From contig CM047426.1 in assembly GCA_026168455.1 (NCBI GenBank), positions 2,411,501-2,475,500 on the forward strand: 64,000 bases of DNA, read 5' to 3'. The notes under the pieces were generated by a model that saw nothing but the letters and a program-made list of their open reading frames with translations, did not search any database and was not told where the DNA came from. The position numbers were made by a program, and so were the translations under genes. This document shows, piece by piece, positions 1 to 19,700 of the stretch. Position 1 is the first letter of the stretch, and each line of letters opens with the position of its first letter. This stretch comes from Theocolax elegans. Its lineage: Eukaryota > Arthropoda > Insecta > Hymenoptera > Cerocephalidae.

Positions 1-976
1 TATATCGCATCTAGTCGCCCCCGAAAATCTTCGCGCCCTTACCTATAAAAAAAAACGCATTAAATCGAAATTTCGAAGTGAGTCTTATTTTTTCGCAGTA
101 AATGTGTGATGATTAACAAAGCCGAAGTTAGACAGTGAGAAGAAGAGAGACGAAAGATTATAATCTTAGTTCCTTTTTTTTTAAAATAACAAAAATTTGT
201 TGACGTGTCTTCGCGTTGAAACTGGAACGATGATTCATTTTTCACCATGTTAAAATTAAGAAAAAATCTCGGTCCAGCCGTCTCCGGACGTGACAGTCAC
301 CAAAAATTGGACACGCTACTATATACTCGCACACGCATATTTGCTTTTTCCGTACACATTTTAAAAAAATTAATAAGCTTTCTTCTATCTCGAAACGGTC
401 TTTCTAAGATTTAATTTCGAAATCGAAGGGGAACAAAATAAGAGAAATCGTATTTTACAACAAAGTTTTCTTTTTTTTTCTATATGCTAAGCAAACGATT
501 TTTTTAGGTATTACGTGAATTCCTGATTTTTCTTTTTATTTTGGTGATGTCGGTTTGTGAAGTTTTTTTCTTTTCATATTTAGTGACGTATAACCCCCTT
601 ATCACTCGATAAATTATTGTGCTCTACAAGTGTATAGGTATTTTGATTCTAGAATGTATAGTTCATATATTGTTTTTTTTTATATTTATTTGTTTAGTCT
701 TTCTTTTCTTTTTTTTCTCATTGAGCAAAACGCGCGCACTGAAACTGCAATAAAATTTTATTTTATTAAGCGCTTCCCGATTCGTGTGTTTATCTTCTCA
801 TTCTATAACATTTATCCTTTTTTTTATCCATCTCCCCGGAATTCAAAATAGTCTTGAATGTACGGATTGTACTATAAAAGGTAAATCTCAATTCTTTGTT
901 GTTGTTGTTTTGGGTTTCAAATAATGGTTTAATGGTTTTCTTGTAATTTTGAATGTGTATCTAGGTTGCATATGCT
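1..976. other. 3' flank of the kinesin gene, no gene seen
   Basis: AT-rich sequence with T-tracts and no exon that I recognise. It lies downstream of the kinesin stop codon at 977 and probably contains that gene's 3' UTR. The short open frames here show low-complexity F/Y/I/K composition and no family signature. Confidence 0.6.
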
Positions 977-5973
<4,997 letters not shown>

Positions 5974-5992
5974 ATTTCCTCCGGTCGATCAG
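5974..5992 (-). other. 5' UTR segment and 3' splice site upstream of the kinesin start
   Basis: On the minus strand a pyrimidine tract ending in TTTCTTTCAG lies directly before 5992, so the coding exon carries about 19 bases of 5' UTR and an intron precedes it. The non-coding first exon must lie upstream, probably within 6.1-7.3 kb. I cannot place it exactly. Confidence 0.6.
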
Positions 5993-6179
5993 CTGAAAGA
6001 AACAACAGCGTAATCCAAAATTAACCAAACTATCAGTTCTAAAAAGACAAACGGAAAAGAAGCAAGTCTTAGAAAGAAAAAAAAAAGAAAAACCATATAT
6101 AACCAACAAACAAACTGAAAAAAAAAGAGTGAATTACAAACGGAAATAAATAATGTACACGAATAAAAAAACCAAAAAA

Positions 6180-7320
6180 ATCCTCACAATTTGAACATTT
6201 ATACGTGATGTGTGTGTATATACGTATACACATGTATTATAACACACACTCCTAGATAGAGAGAGATGTAAAAATTTTGCACTAATATATTCTCTCTCCT
6301 CGACGACGACAACAAAAAAATCCACGGACACCCTTGGTGTACACGCGATTTAAGAAACCTTCCCGTGAAAATCTTAACACAAAAATCAACAACCCATATA
6401 CGAGATAGATAAATTAAAAAAAAAAAGCAGATCTCTATTTTTCTTTAACCATTTGATCGAACCGAGTATACTCACATATACACACGAAACATATACACAG
6501 ACACCGAGAGGGGCCTCTCTCTCCTCTCTCTCTCTCTCTTATTTATTTTTTATAACCAAAAAAAAAACGGACAGCCGAACATATTTCGTATACATGTGTG
6601 TAGGGAAAAATATATACACACATCAGAGGAAATCCGCACGTACACACATATATATATGAATCTACAGGACACTGGACACGCACAATGTGTGTATATATAT
6701 ATATATGTGTGTGTAAAGGTTTACACCGCGAAATACTAAACGGAAATAAGAAGGAACGTGAACTTCGTAAAGACGAGAGAGAGAAGAGAGAAGGGGAAAT
6801 GTGTAACGATTGAATTTATATATATATATATACCATACCACACATACACATGTATATGTGTATATAATATGCCTTATATAGACTTTTGATATATTTTTTT
6901 TTAATTCGTAATTATATACTTTTTTCACTTTTTACGTACGTATATATGTATGTATACGTATATATATGATTGATCGATCTCGTTTAACGATTACTTTTTG
7001 GATTCCGAGTGTTCCCCGCGCGCGGTATATTTCGTATATAGGTACGCGACGGTTGGTTTTAATTTTGATACGTGTGTGTGTGTGTATTGTAACCTTTTTT
7101 TTCGTGTGTATTTCGCGTCGGTGTGTGTGTGTGTGTGTGTTTCGAATGTACGCGGGCTTGAGTGAGTGAGTCATTCCGATGATTTCTAAAACCGTTGAGA
7201 ATATTATATATGGAGATTTTTTTTTCTTTTTTTTTTGAATTTCTATCTATGGCGGAGGTAATGTGTGTGTGAGTTTTTTGGATTACTGGTGTGTAAGTAC
7301 TTATATACTTATTTAGTTAT
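6180..7320. repeat. Microsatellite-rich region upstream of the kinesin gene
   Basis: This stretch has many simple repeats: CT runs near 6,518-6,539, TA runs near 6,692-6,704 and 6,818-6,832, and GT runs near 7,072-7,085 and 7,121-7,140. AC/TG tracts are scattered between. It is the probable location of the kinesin promoter and non-coding first exon. The Arg/Thr/His-rich open frames here are translations of the microsatellites, not genes. Confidence 0.7.
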
Positions 7321-10300
7321 TGTTGATTTTTGGGATATAATCGTAGCAGCTGAGAGAGGAAATGTAATTGGGGAATTATGTGTTTATATAGGATTTTAAA
7401 TAGTGGAAATTGTTAGTGCGGAGGAATAAAAGTGTTACTGTTGATTTTGATATGGTATATCAGTGATAATAAAATAGTTATTGTAATAATTATATATATA
7501 TATTTGTAGAAGTTTTTAATTTATATGTATATAATGTATATGTATTTGTTGATCTAAACGAGTAATAATCCAGGCGGAAATTGAAACAATTAGAAATAAT
7601 TAATAAAAATTATTGTCTAGATTTGAGACAAGTAAAAATAGTTATTAATTTATATCAATTTTCATAAAAATTGTTGTTAACAGTTAATTATTTTTTTCAA
7701 TTTTTTCATTTATAACAGCATTGTAAAAAATGTATGAGTATATGTGTGTAAAAGTAAAGTAAATTAATAGTAAATTATTATAAATTAGGGTAAAAAAGTC
7801 ACGATTTCACAAAAAGGAAAAAAGTAATAAAAAAAAATAAAATTTTCAATTTATTATGAAAATACAATAATGATTCGAAAAAATTAATAATAATTATTAA
7901 TTTTTGTTGTCGCACTGAAATACTCATGATTCAAAAAAAAAGTACTAAAAATTTATGAAAAGTAATAAAAATTAATAATAGTTTTAAATGTTATATCAAT
8001 TGTCTCAAATCTAGACGTTGTATATTATTATTAAAAGTTAATAATTTTTTGTATTTTTTCTTATTTCCGCCTGGGAAGTTACTGTTGATTATGAAGAAAA
8101 AAAACGTAAATTAAATATTAATAAAATAATTACTGTGACACAGTGATATTTATATTTATTATAACTGTCTGTAAATATGTTATTTATAATTTTTTATTAA
8201 CGATATATGTCACTATATTTTATGTACCTGTGTCGGACTCAAATTGCAGGAATGACCTGGCGCACCGTTCAAACCAAAAATATAATGTCTAAACCATTGA
8301 ATTAAAAATTTGAACAAAATTCATTCGTATGACTTTTTAAGAAAAAAATTATTTTTTTAATAATAATAAAATAAGAAAGAAAATTTGGTTGGTAATTATT
8401 AGTGAGAAAAGGCATAGACTTTCAACCCGAATTTCGTAATCAAATTATGGATTTAAAAATATGGAAATTTTTCGGTGTAATATTTAAAAAAAACATACCT
8501 AAGGAACTGACGTTCAGGGTTTTTTTTTGAATTTTATTCATTTGTTTATAAAAAAATATATAACAAATGACCATTTTCTGAATATGAAGAAACTCGTAGG
8601 GTATAAGTTACTGTCACTTACTGTTATTTTTATAATGCCTAAATAATAAAAATGTATTATAAATGTATTTTATTTTTAATTTTAAATATATGCACGTACA
8701 TTATAGTTCATTATAAGCAAAAAATTATATTTACTGTTAGTTACTGTTGAATTTACTAAGATATCAGTGAGGAAAATAATTGTAAATTATACATTTGTAG
8801 AAATTTAATATATAATAATATCTTATTTCTTGATTTGAAGAAAATATTAGTGAGTAATCAGTTACTGTTAAATCTACCAGCTTAATTTAATTGACATATC
8901 TGCAGCAGCAAAAAATTATAAATTATATATTTGTAAAATTATAATACAATTGTAATGTACCCGTTAATTGAAAGAAATTGGTGATAAATAAATTACTGTT
9001 AGTTACTATTATTTTTCTTATTAAAATATTTAAATATAATATGTACCTATATTGGTTAAACAACAAAAAAATGAAAACTACAACATACACATGATGAGAT
9101 TATTCTCAGTCAAGCCTGAAAAGTTTGGTGAATTTTGCGAACGTACCGTTACATATAACGTAAATAATCTATTTCTTTACTATTTACAAAAACACTTACC
9201 TTACCCTTAATTAATTGATAAATTATCCTTATAATTTTTAAAATAATGAGTAATTGTAAATTGAAAAAAATAATAAAATGAGAAATACATTATTGTTAAT
9301 TACTGTTCATTTCACCAGGAAATAATTGAACGATTTATAAATGGTATATTTATAAAATTGTAATAAAATATGTACCTACTCATGGGACGAAAAGAAATAG
9401 TGAATATAAAAATTACTGTTAATTATTGTTAGTTACTTATAATTACTTTTTTAATATGTGAATTTTAGTAAAAAGTAATAAATCTAAAGATAATTAATAA
9501 GTTTTTTCGTAGTTGTATATACTACTCGTTAAACAAAAAATTTCTCACTTATATTAACTGTTAATTACTATTACATTTTTACTATATATTTATTTAATTA
9601 ATTACCACTATTATATATACTTTTTAATTTTAAATAAAAAAATTAGTTACTGGTAATGACTGTTAATTATGTAGATCCTGTTAATTATAATTATTACAGT
9701 GATCTTTCATTTAAAAATTATATCTTTATAACATTTTTTATAATATATACTTGTTGCTATATAAAATAGTAAAATCCGAATAATTACTGTTAGTTCTTAA
9801 ATTACTACGAAAATCTTATTTAGATAAATCTATATATTTTATTAATTACAAAATGCTTTTAATTCCTTGTTTACTATTATTTTTTTTAAATTTAATAAAA
9901 AACAAGAATTTTATTTTTATGAAATTTATTGTAATAATATTACTTTTATGTTTTTTTATTATAATATTCTATTACTGTTGGTTACTGTTAATTCTGCAAA
10001 TATTTTAATGACTGTTACTCATTGTTATTTTATTCAGTACCATAATTTATACTAAAATATTATACTAAAATCGATACATTGCATTTCCATGTGACTTTTT
10101 TAATAATATTTTATATAATGATGTTATTACTAAAAAAACCAATGAAAATTAAATTACTGTTAATAACTGTTAATGTACTATTACTGTTTCTTTTATTAAA
10201 AATTTAATGAAACACTGTTACGTACAGTCAATTTTACTATACGAAATATTAAAGTTTTGACTGGTCACATATAAGTACTACGGCTTTTTTGTAATCGAAA

Positions 10301-10797
10301 TTAATCTATTGAAAAATTACTTAAACGTTACACACAAAAACCAATAATTTTCTGTTATAATTAAACATAAAACTTTTTATTAAATTTTAATTTATAATTT
10401 CAAGTTATTAACTAAAAAAAGTAATGTCATTAAGGTTCGATAAACATAATATAAGAAATTCATTGGGTGATAATGTCCTAGTCTACAAATTTAAACCATT
10501 CAATACAATTACATTATTCGCTTCCCGATACAACTGAATGGAAATTATTGTTCCATTGCCCTGATAAACGTTTTAAAAAGATTATAATACCTCTTATACA
10601 AAACATTAATAAAATTCAACCGCAAAATGAAATGAAGACGATAAATACCATTTTATTACATTTCAATTTTATTTTACTTAAAATTTTTTAAATTCAACAG
10701 TATACAATTAAAAAATTTTTCTTTCACTTTTTTCACTTCGTTTTTTTTTTCTTCGTCGTATTTTATTTTCACTACAAAACTGTCGGAAATTTTTCGT
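7321..10797. repeat. Gene-free AT-rich intergenic DNA with degenerate TTACTGTTA repeats
   Basis: No exon is recognisable between the two minus-strand genes. From about 8,600 to 10,250 the words TTACTGTTA, TTAATTACTGTTA and TTAGTTACTGTTA recur irregularly among AT-rich spacers, with weak periodicity of tens to a few hundred bases. Earlier parts (7.4-8.2 kb) hold shorter versions of the same words. It looks like an old, diverged low-complexity array. Confidence 0.6.
8225..8580. mobile_element. Degenerate copy of the GGGGATGTCGGACC element (family A)
   Basis: The left part has a recognisable TGTCGGACTCAAATTGCAGG end. The interior shares words with better copies at 15.0 and 38.1 kb (TTCAACC, GACGTTCAGGGTTTTTT, TTCATTTGTTTATAAAAAAA, ATGACCATTTTCTG). 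The right TTAA end is eroded. This is an inactive non-coding remnant. Confidence 0.55.
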
Positions 10798-13700
10798 TTA
10801 CAACGAATAAAATTGAGTCGTGGTGGATGCCTGTAATTCTATTTGTCCCATTTTAAACTGTAGCCTACGGATCCATTGAAGTAAAAAGACATTTGGAGAT
10901 TCGTTCAAACTGTAGTCTTCACCAGCTGATAACCCAGGTACGCCGAAATTCAGTAATCTAGTGTGTAAATGGCTTGGTGTCTGAATTAAGAAAAATAAAA
11001 TTATAATTGTAAATATGTACATTTTAAACCTTTCAGGGGTACAGGCTACTCGAGGAATTTCAATAAGGATTAGTACATTAAGTGCATTAAGGTTTTTGGA
11101 CAACTGTTGAAACGTTGCTGTAAGTTTATAAAAAAAATTAATATTTTTTTTAACTTTCTTTTCTTGCCTATTTATGATCGATTATTTCAGTTATTAATAA
11201 ACAAATAGTTCTTGGTAGAAATCTTACCATTTTTTTGCCGAAATGTCGTACAAATTGGCTAAATCATGGTGAAATTTCTACTAACAAGGAGACCATCATA
11301 TGTTTTGGAAACGGATCGTATCCAGCTTGTAGGATGTTTTCTAATATAAAAATATATAAAGAAAGCCGGAACCGCAGACCTTAACAATTGCTTTTTCAAA
11401 AGTTACGCTATTGAAGCAAAATTTATAAAAAAAAGGCTTTACTTTAAACGCTTGTAACTTCAAACTATCAAATATTAACATTCAAATCAAAGTTTACTCA
11501 AATTCGTTACAATGGAGCAAAGTTATACCCGAATTAAGAATTTGAAGAAATGTAGTTTAAAAAATCAATAAAATTTGTAATGCCAAATTTTTGTTAAAAT
11601 TTCTTCCGATTCTTAATTCAACTATAACTTTGCTGTATTTTAACGGATTTCAGCTTTTCATTACACTTTGATTTGAATGTTAATATTTGATAATTTAGAA
11701 GTTACAAGCGTTTTAAGTGAAGCATTTTTTTATTTTGCTTTAATAGCGTATAATTTATGAAAAAACGATTGTTAGGGTATGAGGCTCTGGCTTTCTTCAT
11801 ATTTTTACTTTAGAATACATATTCTTCAAGTTGGGCACGATCCGTTTTCCAAATATATGATGATCTCCTTATAAGAGTACAATAAAAGTTTTTAAAATGA
11901 TTACTAATTAGTGTTAGTAAAAATTCACCAGAAAGGAAAAAGATGTCCCTTCTGGTAATTAATGTATTCAAGAATATTTCGAATGTGTGTCGACGTTTTT
12001 GTCATTCTTACCGAAAATCAGAATTTTTTCATATATATTGTTTGGAACACCCCTGAGATGTATTTTAGAGTATAATAAACCGAAAACTTCCATGAACTCA
12101 TCCTCATTGTAGAAATAATAAGATATACAAGTAGCGCACATTCTGTCCCCTGATACTTATAGGGTTAATTCGAATAAAATCTTACCGGATTTTGATTTGA
12201 ATTGATAATTAAATTCCACATGGGTAATAATTTGATGAGTATCGTGCAGTTGCAATCTAAAAATGTCTCGAGCAAACTCATAAAATGAAGGTGCACTATA
12301 TCCGCAAACTGGAATGCAATGTATTATATTATATTGAGAATTGTGAGGTTACAGGTTATTAATTTAATTAACACTTACAACTTTCGATTGTGAAATTAAT
12401 TGGATAATCGACGGTGTGACTTTACCCCAAAATTCAAATAATATGCTCGTTGTTATATTGTGCGCTTCACTATTGATGTTGATTCCTTTTGAATGTTCTT
12501 CTAGGTACAGTGTCCATAACTGGAGAAGGATAATTATTGAGTAAATTAAGTTTAATGCAAATTTTTTAAATAATTTAACGTATATATTACCTGGCATAAA
12601 TTGAAGACGTGAAATAAGGACGACATATTGATCACTGATGATTTGTAATGTTCGGGAAACGCTGTTAGGGCGACTTGCACATGATCAGCGATGTGACATG
12701 ACGCTTCTTGTGGTATCGGATGAGATACTGGTAGTGGTAAACCGTGTGAGTGTGTTAAATTACTTTTCGACGTTGTCAATGAGTGTGTTAAAGATCCTAA
12801 GAGAATCCATGACAATAACCGTATGTGACCAATACAGTCCAGATATTCCTTCGATCTAAAATGATAATTGATCGATGTAATTAATTTTGGGTTAGTTTAG
12901 AAAAAATGGGTTAAAACGTGTATACAGATTTTGGATAATAAGGAACGTTTTTTTAGATCTACAATAATGAAACTATGAGTATTTAGTAAGTTAGATTTGA
13001 CCTTGAACATATGATCACTGGACATGTATTCAATCCTACTTTTTTAAATGTACATTCTATAATTTTTTATAAAATATATTTTGAAAAAAAATATTAAAGT
13101 AAATCATTATATGTATAATAGCACATTTTACTTGGATCATCTAGATATTTAAATCGATTTTAAAGTTTAATTTTCATCAGGACATAAAAAATTTACCCAT
13201 CTACCTTTCCAAATTAATTTTAGTACACCTGATTATTACCCTTGTGGCATCGTTGACGGTGCTGTGTAAAGCCAAGGTAAGTAACGCATGGCAGCTCGAT
13301 TTTCCCTTGCATTACCTTTCGTTATTTCCAACGCTAAAAACTTGTGCAAAGCCACATTTCAATATTCCACTCAAAGTATCTTCGTTCAGACCTTTCTGCA
13401 TCCCAACTGTATAGCTCTACGTAAGTAAAAATATGACTAACATTAGTAACATTAAATTCCACGCAACATTTCTTTAATCAATTACCAAGAACTTACCTTG
13501 ATTTTCATTGACGTATGAACGTCCATTAGAAAATCTATGATATCGGTTATTTGACTTCTCAATGGCTCGGATGCATTGGTGTTGTAAATTGGTGGGACGT
13601 GAGTTTGAGGTTCGTTCAGTTTAATCGTTGCTAGTAATTGACCACCTACGTCCTGACAGAAAAATATGAAGAAATTAAATTTGGATGGTCGCACAAATGT

Positions 13701-16700
13701 ACACACAGATGATTTACTTGTACATTTTAACTAAATTGTGGATGATACTTACTTGAAGTGCTAAATGCAAAAGTAGTAAAAAATTAGTGTCAGGCAGTAT
13801 TATTTTAAATTTCATAGCTTGTATCAACTCGAACATAAGAGTCCTGGATAAATAATGTTTGTCACGATCTTTCGTAAAATTACGCTGGCACAAGCAGCAC
13901 AAATCAACGAGGTAATGGTAATTGACAAAACAATTTTGTATCGTGTAACTTAGAACCTTTGAAAATGGATCTAGCATTCCCTAAAAAAGAAAACATAAGA
14001 TAAAACTTTGCATCATCTATTTTTGTATTTATTTAATAATTTTCACGACTTTTTTAAAGGATACAGTGTAAACAAAAACTAGTGACAGAGCAACAACTTG
14101 GTTTATCATCAAAAAAAAATTTTGAATTTTAAATTTCACCATTTATATATAAAATGTTGGAATTGATAAATAAAAATTTTCATAAATATAAGAATAGAAA
14201 TTATTAGAAAAAATATTCGTGAAATGGTACTGAAAGTTGTAGCATTTGTACTGGGAAAGGGAGGGAACTACTTTTATCAGTTCAATGATGATGTTGGGAA
14301 TATCGAATTAAGAATTTGAACAAAATTTACAAATATTGTATAAACAGTGACAGAAGTAATTTTCTAAACAATTATGAACTAAATTTAGTAATGGAATTAT
14401 GTTCAATTAGAGTCATATCAGTCGGTAAAATATTCCATTCCTTTTATGGTATAGAATGCAGCTATAAACTGAATGACAGTTTATTTTATAAAAAATTCCC
14501 ACCATATTTTATTTTAAAACACAATTATGGTATTCAAAGAAAATGTCATAGTGAATCTTTATATTTAGTTATTTTAAAATTTTGTAATTTATATCTATGT
14601 AGGTTATAAAATTTTCAAAACAATTTTTCTCAGAAATTAACATACGGATCACCTTTAAGCTCTCTATGAATAACTCACCAAGGAGAGTGTCATTCAAAAA
14701 AGAGCGTTAGAGTCTAAAACTCTGGCTTTCTTTATATTTTTGGACTACTAAACATATTCTAGAGTTTGGTAAAGATCCATTTCCCGGATATGTGACACTC
14801 TCCTTGTCAGTCTATAATTCACTTTTACGGATTTTGAGAGGAGAATTCACCTTAAAAAATTGGGTCAAAAGGTATTTTATCTCCCTTTTAGTAGTTTTCC
14901 GACCTTTATAAAGGTTAAGGGGATGTCGGACTTTAAGAAGATTATTGAGATAAAGGGTTACTATTTTAAAAAATCTGAAAACGTCAGACTCTTGTATTTG
15001 CTTTAACGGTATGTCGGACCCAGATTACAGGAATCTGCACTTTTCAACCCAAAAATTATATCTAAAATATTACATTAAAAAAAATTTAAGAAAAAGCATT
15101 TCTTAAATAATAATTGAGTAAACAATGTTTGGTCGGTAAATATTAGTCAAAAAAAGCATAATCTTTCAACCCAAACATCGTGATCAAATTATGGATTTAA
15201 AAATCTGGAAAAATTTGGGTATATTATTTAAAACATGCCTAAGGATTGACGTTCCGGCATTTTTTAAAAACTATTCATTTGTTTATAAAAAAAGTACAAA
15301 AAAATCATTTTCTGGGTTCAATATCTCCTTAAACAACAAGTATGAATCTTTTTAGATTTTTAAATTGTTAACGTCAATATAATTATTGAGTTGGAAATAG
15401 TGTTTATTAAATTACTGATCAAATCTAGTTTACTTAAAATTGATTAATAAATATTTTTTCATAGAAATCCCAATGTCCGGTTCTTTGTTATGTTTTAAAG
15501 TATCTATATGAATTTTTTCAGATTTTCAATTCAATTTTCTAAACATAATTCTTGAATCAGAAAAGGTAGATTCTTGTAATCTGGGTCCGACATGTCAAAA
15601 GTTTTTAAGCGATTATTTAAAATTTTAATATACCTTCGATTGCTGTATCCCAGGTACTTTCAATATCGATATCATAATCTTCAATAAATGCGTTATGTCG
15701 TCTATCGTCGATAACAACAATACCAATCTACGAAACAAACCGTCAAATTGTAATATTAATCCACTCCACGTTGTAGCGCCAGGACCAAGGCCAGCTTCTA
15801 ACGGTAAACAATCTAAGTAGCATGCGATGTTTTTTAAAATCGTCGTCAAATTTTCAGTGGGTAATGATTTTTTGGAATTCATACTCTGAAATAGAAAAAA
15901 AAATATCTTCGTATCGAATGTATCGTCATTTAAATTGTAATAGTAGAAATTAAGCATTTTAAGGTTAGGGGAAACTATTTTCTTATAAAGAAAAAAAATA
16001 CCTTTTTACAAATGCTTCGATTTCTACTGTATGATTGGAACGTATAATTTTTATTACCTCAATCAATATTTGCAATGGAGCTATAGGATTCAATTCGTTA
16101 AAATCGACTAACGCTTGTGCTACACTTTTGAAGAATCGAGTACACGTCGACCCTGAAAAATTGAACTTACGTTGGTTGAAAGTCTTAAAAATTTATTATT
16201 TACAGACACGTTACGTGGACAAACCTTTCATATTCGATGAAAATATTTGCATGAAGATGCCATTCGGTGCCATCTGATGAAGTACGCATCTTAAAAATTG
16301 ATGGGCTACGCTACCTGCGCTACCCGGTAAGTAAATACTCGATTCACTTTGCCAGGGATACATGACGAGTAAAGAAACGCTGAAAGATAAAATTTTTTCA
16401 TTTCTAAGTGAAAAAGAAAATTTTTGCCATTAATTGGGTATTTGTTCGGTATTATATGACACTTTTTTATTTTTTTTATTATTTTACTTTTTTATTCTTT
16501 TAGTATTATATTATTTATTTTTTTTTGTTTATTAATTTTTATTTTTTGCAACGTGATACACATGGTACACGTGTAGTCGTTATACAGAAGAATGCGAGTT
16601 GTTTTTTGCAACTGTTTATTTGATCACATATTTCTGCATTAAATTGCAGTTTAGATTAACTATTAAACATTAAAATATGGATCTTGAAAAATGTACTATC

Positions 16701-19700
16701 CTTGGCTGATTTCTCTATGATGTCCCGAATCTTTTTTTTTTACATCTGAACACGGAGAAAAATTTCTAGTAAAAATGATAATGTAGTTTTGCGTGACAAA
16801 TAATGAAAATGACTATTTTTTAAAGTAAAATTTACTACATTCCACTTAGTTAATATTTACAATATGTCTCGTAAATTTTTCTATAAAATATAGTAATTTT
16901 TATGATTTGTCTAGTGTGTTTTTCCATTCCTAAACACCATTGGAATTTTTATTAGAAATTTATTTCTCCATGTGGGCACCTTTTTTGAAAACAATTGGTT
17001 TTTATAAAAAAAAATAAAAAAGATATTAATTTTGTCGACTTTCCGTCTATTTATAGGGATTTCTACCTTAGATTTAATGTTATAAACAGGTGAAAAAACA
17101 TCGATTTTTCAGATTATCGATCTTTACAAATTTTATTTTATAAACGATAAATATTTTTAAGACCTACAAAAAATACAAAAAATACTAAATACAACTTTTT
17201 TTCTTTGTTATCAATCCTAATAAAAAATCTCACGTGATATTTGTAATAGGGAATACTATTCGAAATAGGAACAAAAATCCGGTTTTTTCTACCTTTCGTT
17301 TTTTATTTAATAGGTAGCATACTATTTGCATAATAGTTGGGCTAATTCGTGTTATTTGAATTCGAGTAACCAAAATACATTTTCCGATTATATATTTACT
17401 AACCCAACATTTTTAATTACCTTGTCAATTACGTAATTTTCATCGTTTTTTCGATACATACAGGTATTTTAGAAATTATAAAGTAATGGAAGATAATATA
17501 ACAACGTACTTGGTAACTGTGTGTAAAATTTCCGGTAACATAGGGGCAGCAAGAACGGGTTCACGATGAATGAACGTACCGAGAATGATAATGCACAATC
17601 CTAATTCTTCGTCGGTGTATTCTTCTTTTAACGCGCCACAATCTGAACATCTGTAAACATACGATGAAGTGAAAAATTAAGGCAAGAACTATCATATACA
17701 GAAATAACAACATAATCTGGTCAATTTTTATTGAAAATATTTGTGGAAAAATTCTTATCAGTGATTTTAGATAATCAATTTTTTTTTCATTAAAAAAATA
17801 TAATATACCTTGCAGCGTTACAATCTTCTCCGATACGATGAGCACTTTGTTTCAAAGTGAAATCTGCATGATAGGCTTGCTGAGTGAAGAAGTCGATTGT
17901 TATCTCATCCGCTGATTTGTACCTATATTTCGGTATTAGTAAGGTTTTGGATCAATAATTTTTATGAAAGTAAGTGATGTAAGTTGTCTTGTCTTTAATT
18001 TATTTATAATTTTTAATTTGATTAAACGAACAGAAAATTCTTTCCTATTACACGGGCACTTATGTATATTGTATAAACCAATTTTTCAATTTTTTTATAA
18101 AATCATAAATTACATTCAATATTTAATTAAAACTTGTTATGTTTATATATTTACAGTAATAAATTATAAAAAATATTTCTTAATTGATTTTATGATTTTT
18201 ACTTTTTTATTCTTTTGATTTATTTTTTATTTTTTTTTGTTTATTTCTTTTTATTTTTGCAACGTGATACACATGGTACACGTGTAAGTCGTTATACAGA
18301 AGAATGCGAGTTGTTTTTTGCAACTGTTTATTTGATCACATATTTCTGCATTAAATTGCAGTTTAGATTAACTATTAAACATTAAAATATGGATCTTGAA
18401 AAATGTACTATCCTTGGCTGATTCTCTATGATGTCCCGAATCTTTTTTTTTTTACATCTGAACACGGAGAAAATTTCTAGTAAAAATGATAATGTAGTTT
18501 TTGCGTGACAAATAATGAAAATGACTATTTTTTAAAGTAAATTTACTCATTCCACTTAGTTAATATTTACAATATGTCTCGTAAATTTTTCTATAAAATA
18601 TAGTAATTTTTATGATTTGTCTAGTGTGTTTTTCCATTCCTAAACACCATTGTAATTTTTATTAGAAATTTATTTCTCCATGTGGGCACCTTTTTTTGAA
18701 AACAATTGGTTTTTATAAAAAAAATAAAAAAGATATTAATTTTGTCGACTTTCCGTCTATTTATAGGGATTTCTACCTTAGATTTAATGTTATAAACAGG
18801 TGAAAAACGATCGATTTTTCAGATTATCGATCTTTACAAATTTTATTTTATAAACGATAAATATTTTTAAGACCTAAAAAAAATACAAAAAATACTAAAT
18901 ACAACTTTTTTTCTCTGTTATCAATCCTAATAAAAAATCTCACGTGATATTTTGTAATAGGGAATACTATTCGAAATATGAACAAAAATCCGGTTTTTTC
19001 TATCTTTCGTTTTTTTATTTAATAGGTAGCATACTATTTGCATAATAGTTGGGCTAATTCGTGTTATTTGAATTCGAGTAACCAAAATACATTTTCCGAT
19101 TATATATTTACTAACCCAACAATTTTTTAATTACCTACTTGTCAATTACGTAATTTTCATCGTTTTTTCGATACATACGGTATTTTAGAAATTATAAAGT
19201 AATGGAAGATAACATAACAACGTACTTGGTAACTGTGTGTAAAATTTCCGGTAACATAGGGGCAGCAAGAACGGGTTCACGATGAATGAACGTACCGAGA
19301 ATGATAATGCACAATCCTAATTCTTCGTCGGTGTATTCTTCTTTTAACGCGCCACAATCTGAACATCTGTAAACATACGATGACGTGAAAAATTAAGGCA
19401 AGAACTATCATATAACAGAAATAACAACATAATCTGGTCAATTTTTATTGAAAATATTTGTGGAAAAATTCTTATCAGTGATTTTAGATAATCAATTTTT
19501 TTTTCATTAAAAAAATATAATATACCTTGCAGCGTTACAATCTTCTCCGATACGATGAGCACTTTGTTTCAAAGTGAAATCTGCATGATAGGCTTGCTGA
19601 GTGAAGAAGTCGATTGTTATCTCATCCGCTGATTTGTACCTATATTTCGGTATTAGTAAGGTTTTGGATCAATAATTTTTATGAAAGTAAGTGATGTAAG

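Noticed and set aside
6453..7174. Several open frames of 65-90 codons rich in Thr, His, Tyr and Arg
   Set aside because: They are translations of GT, TA and CT microsatellites and overlap on both strands.
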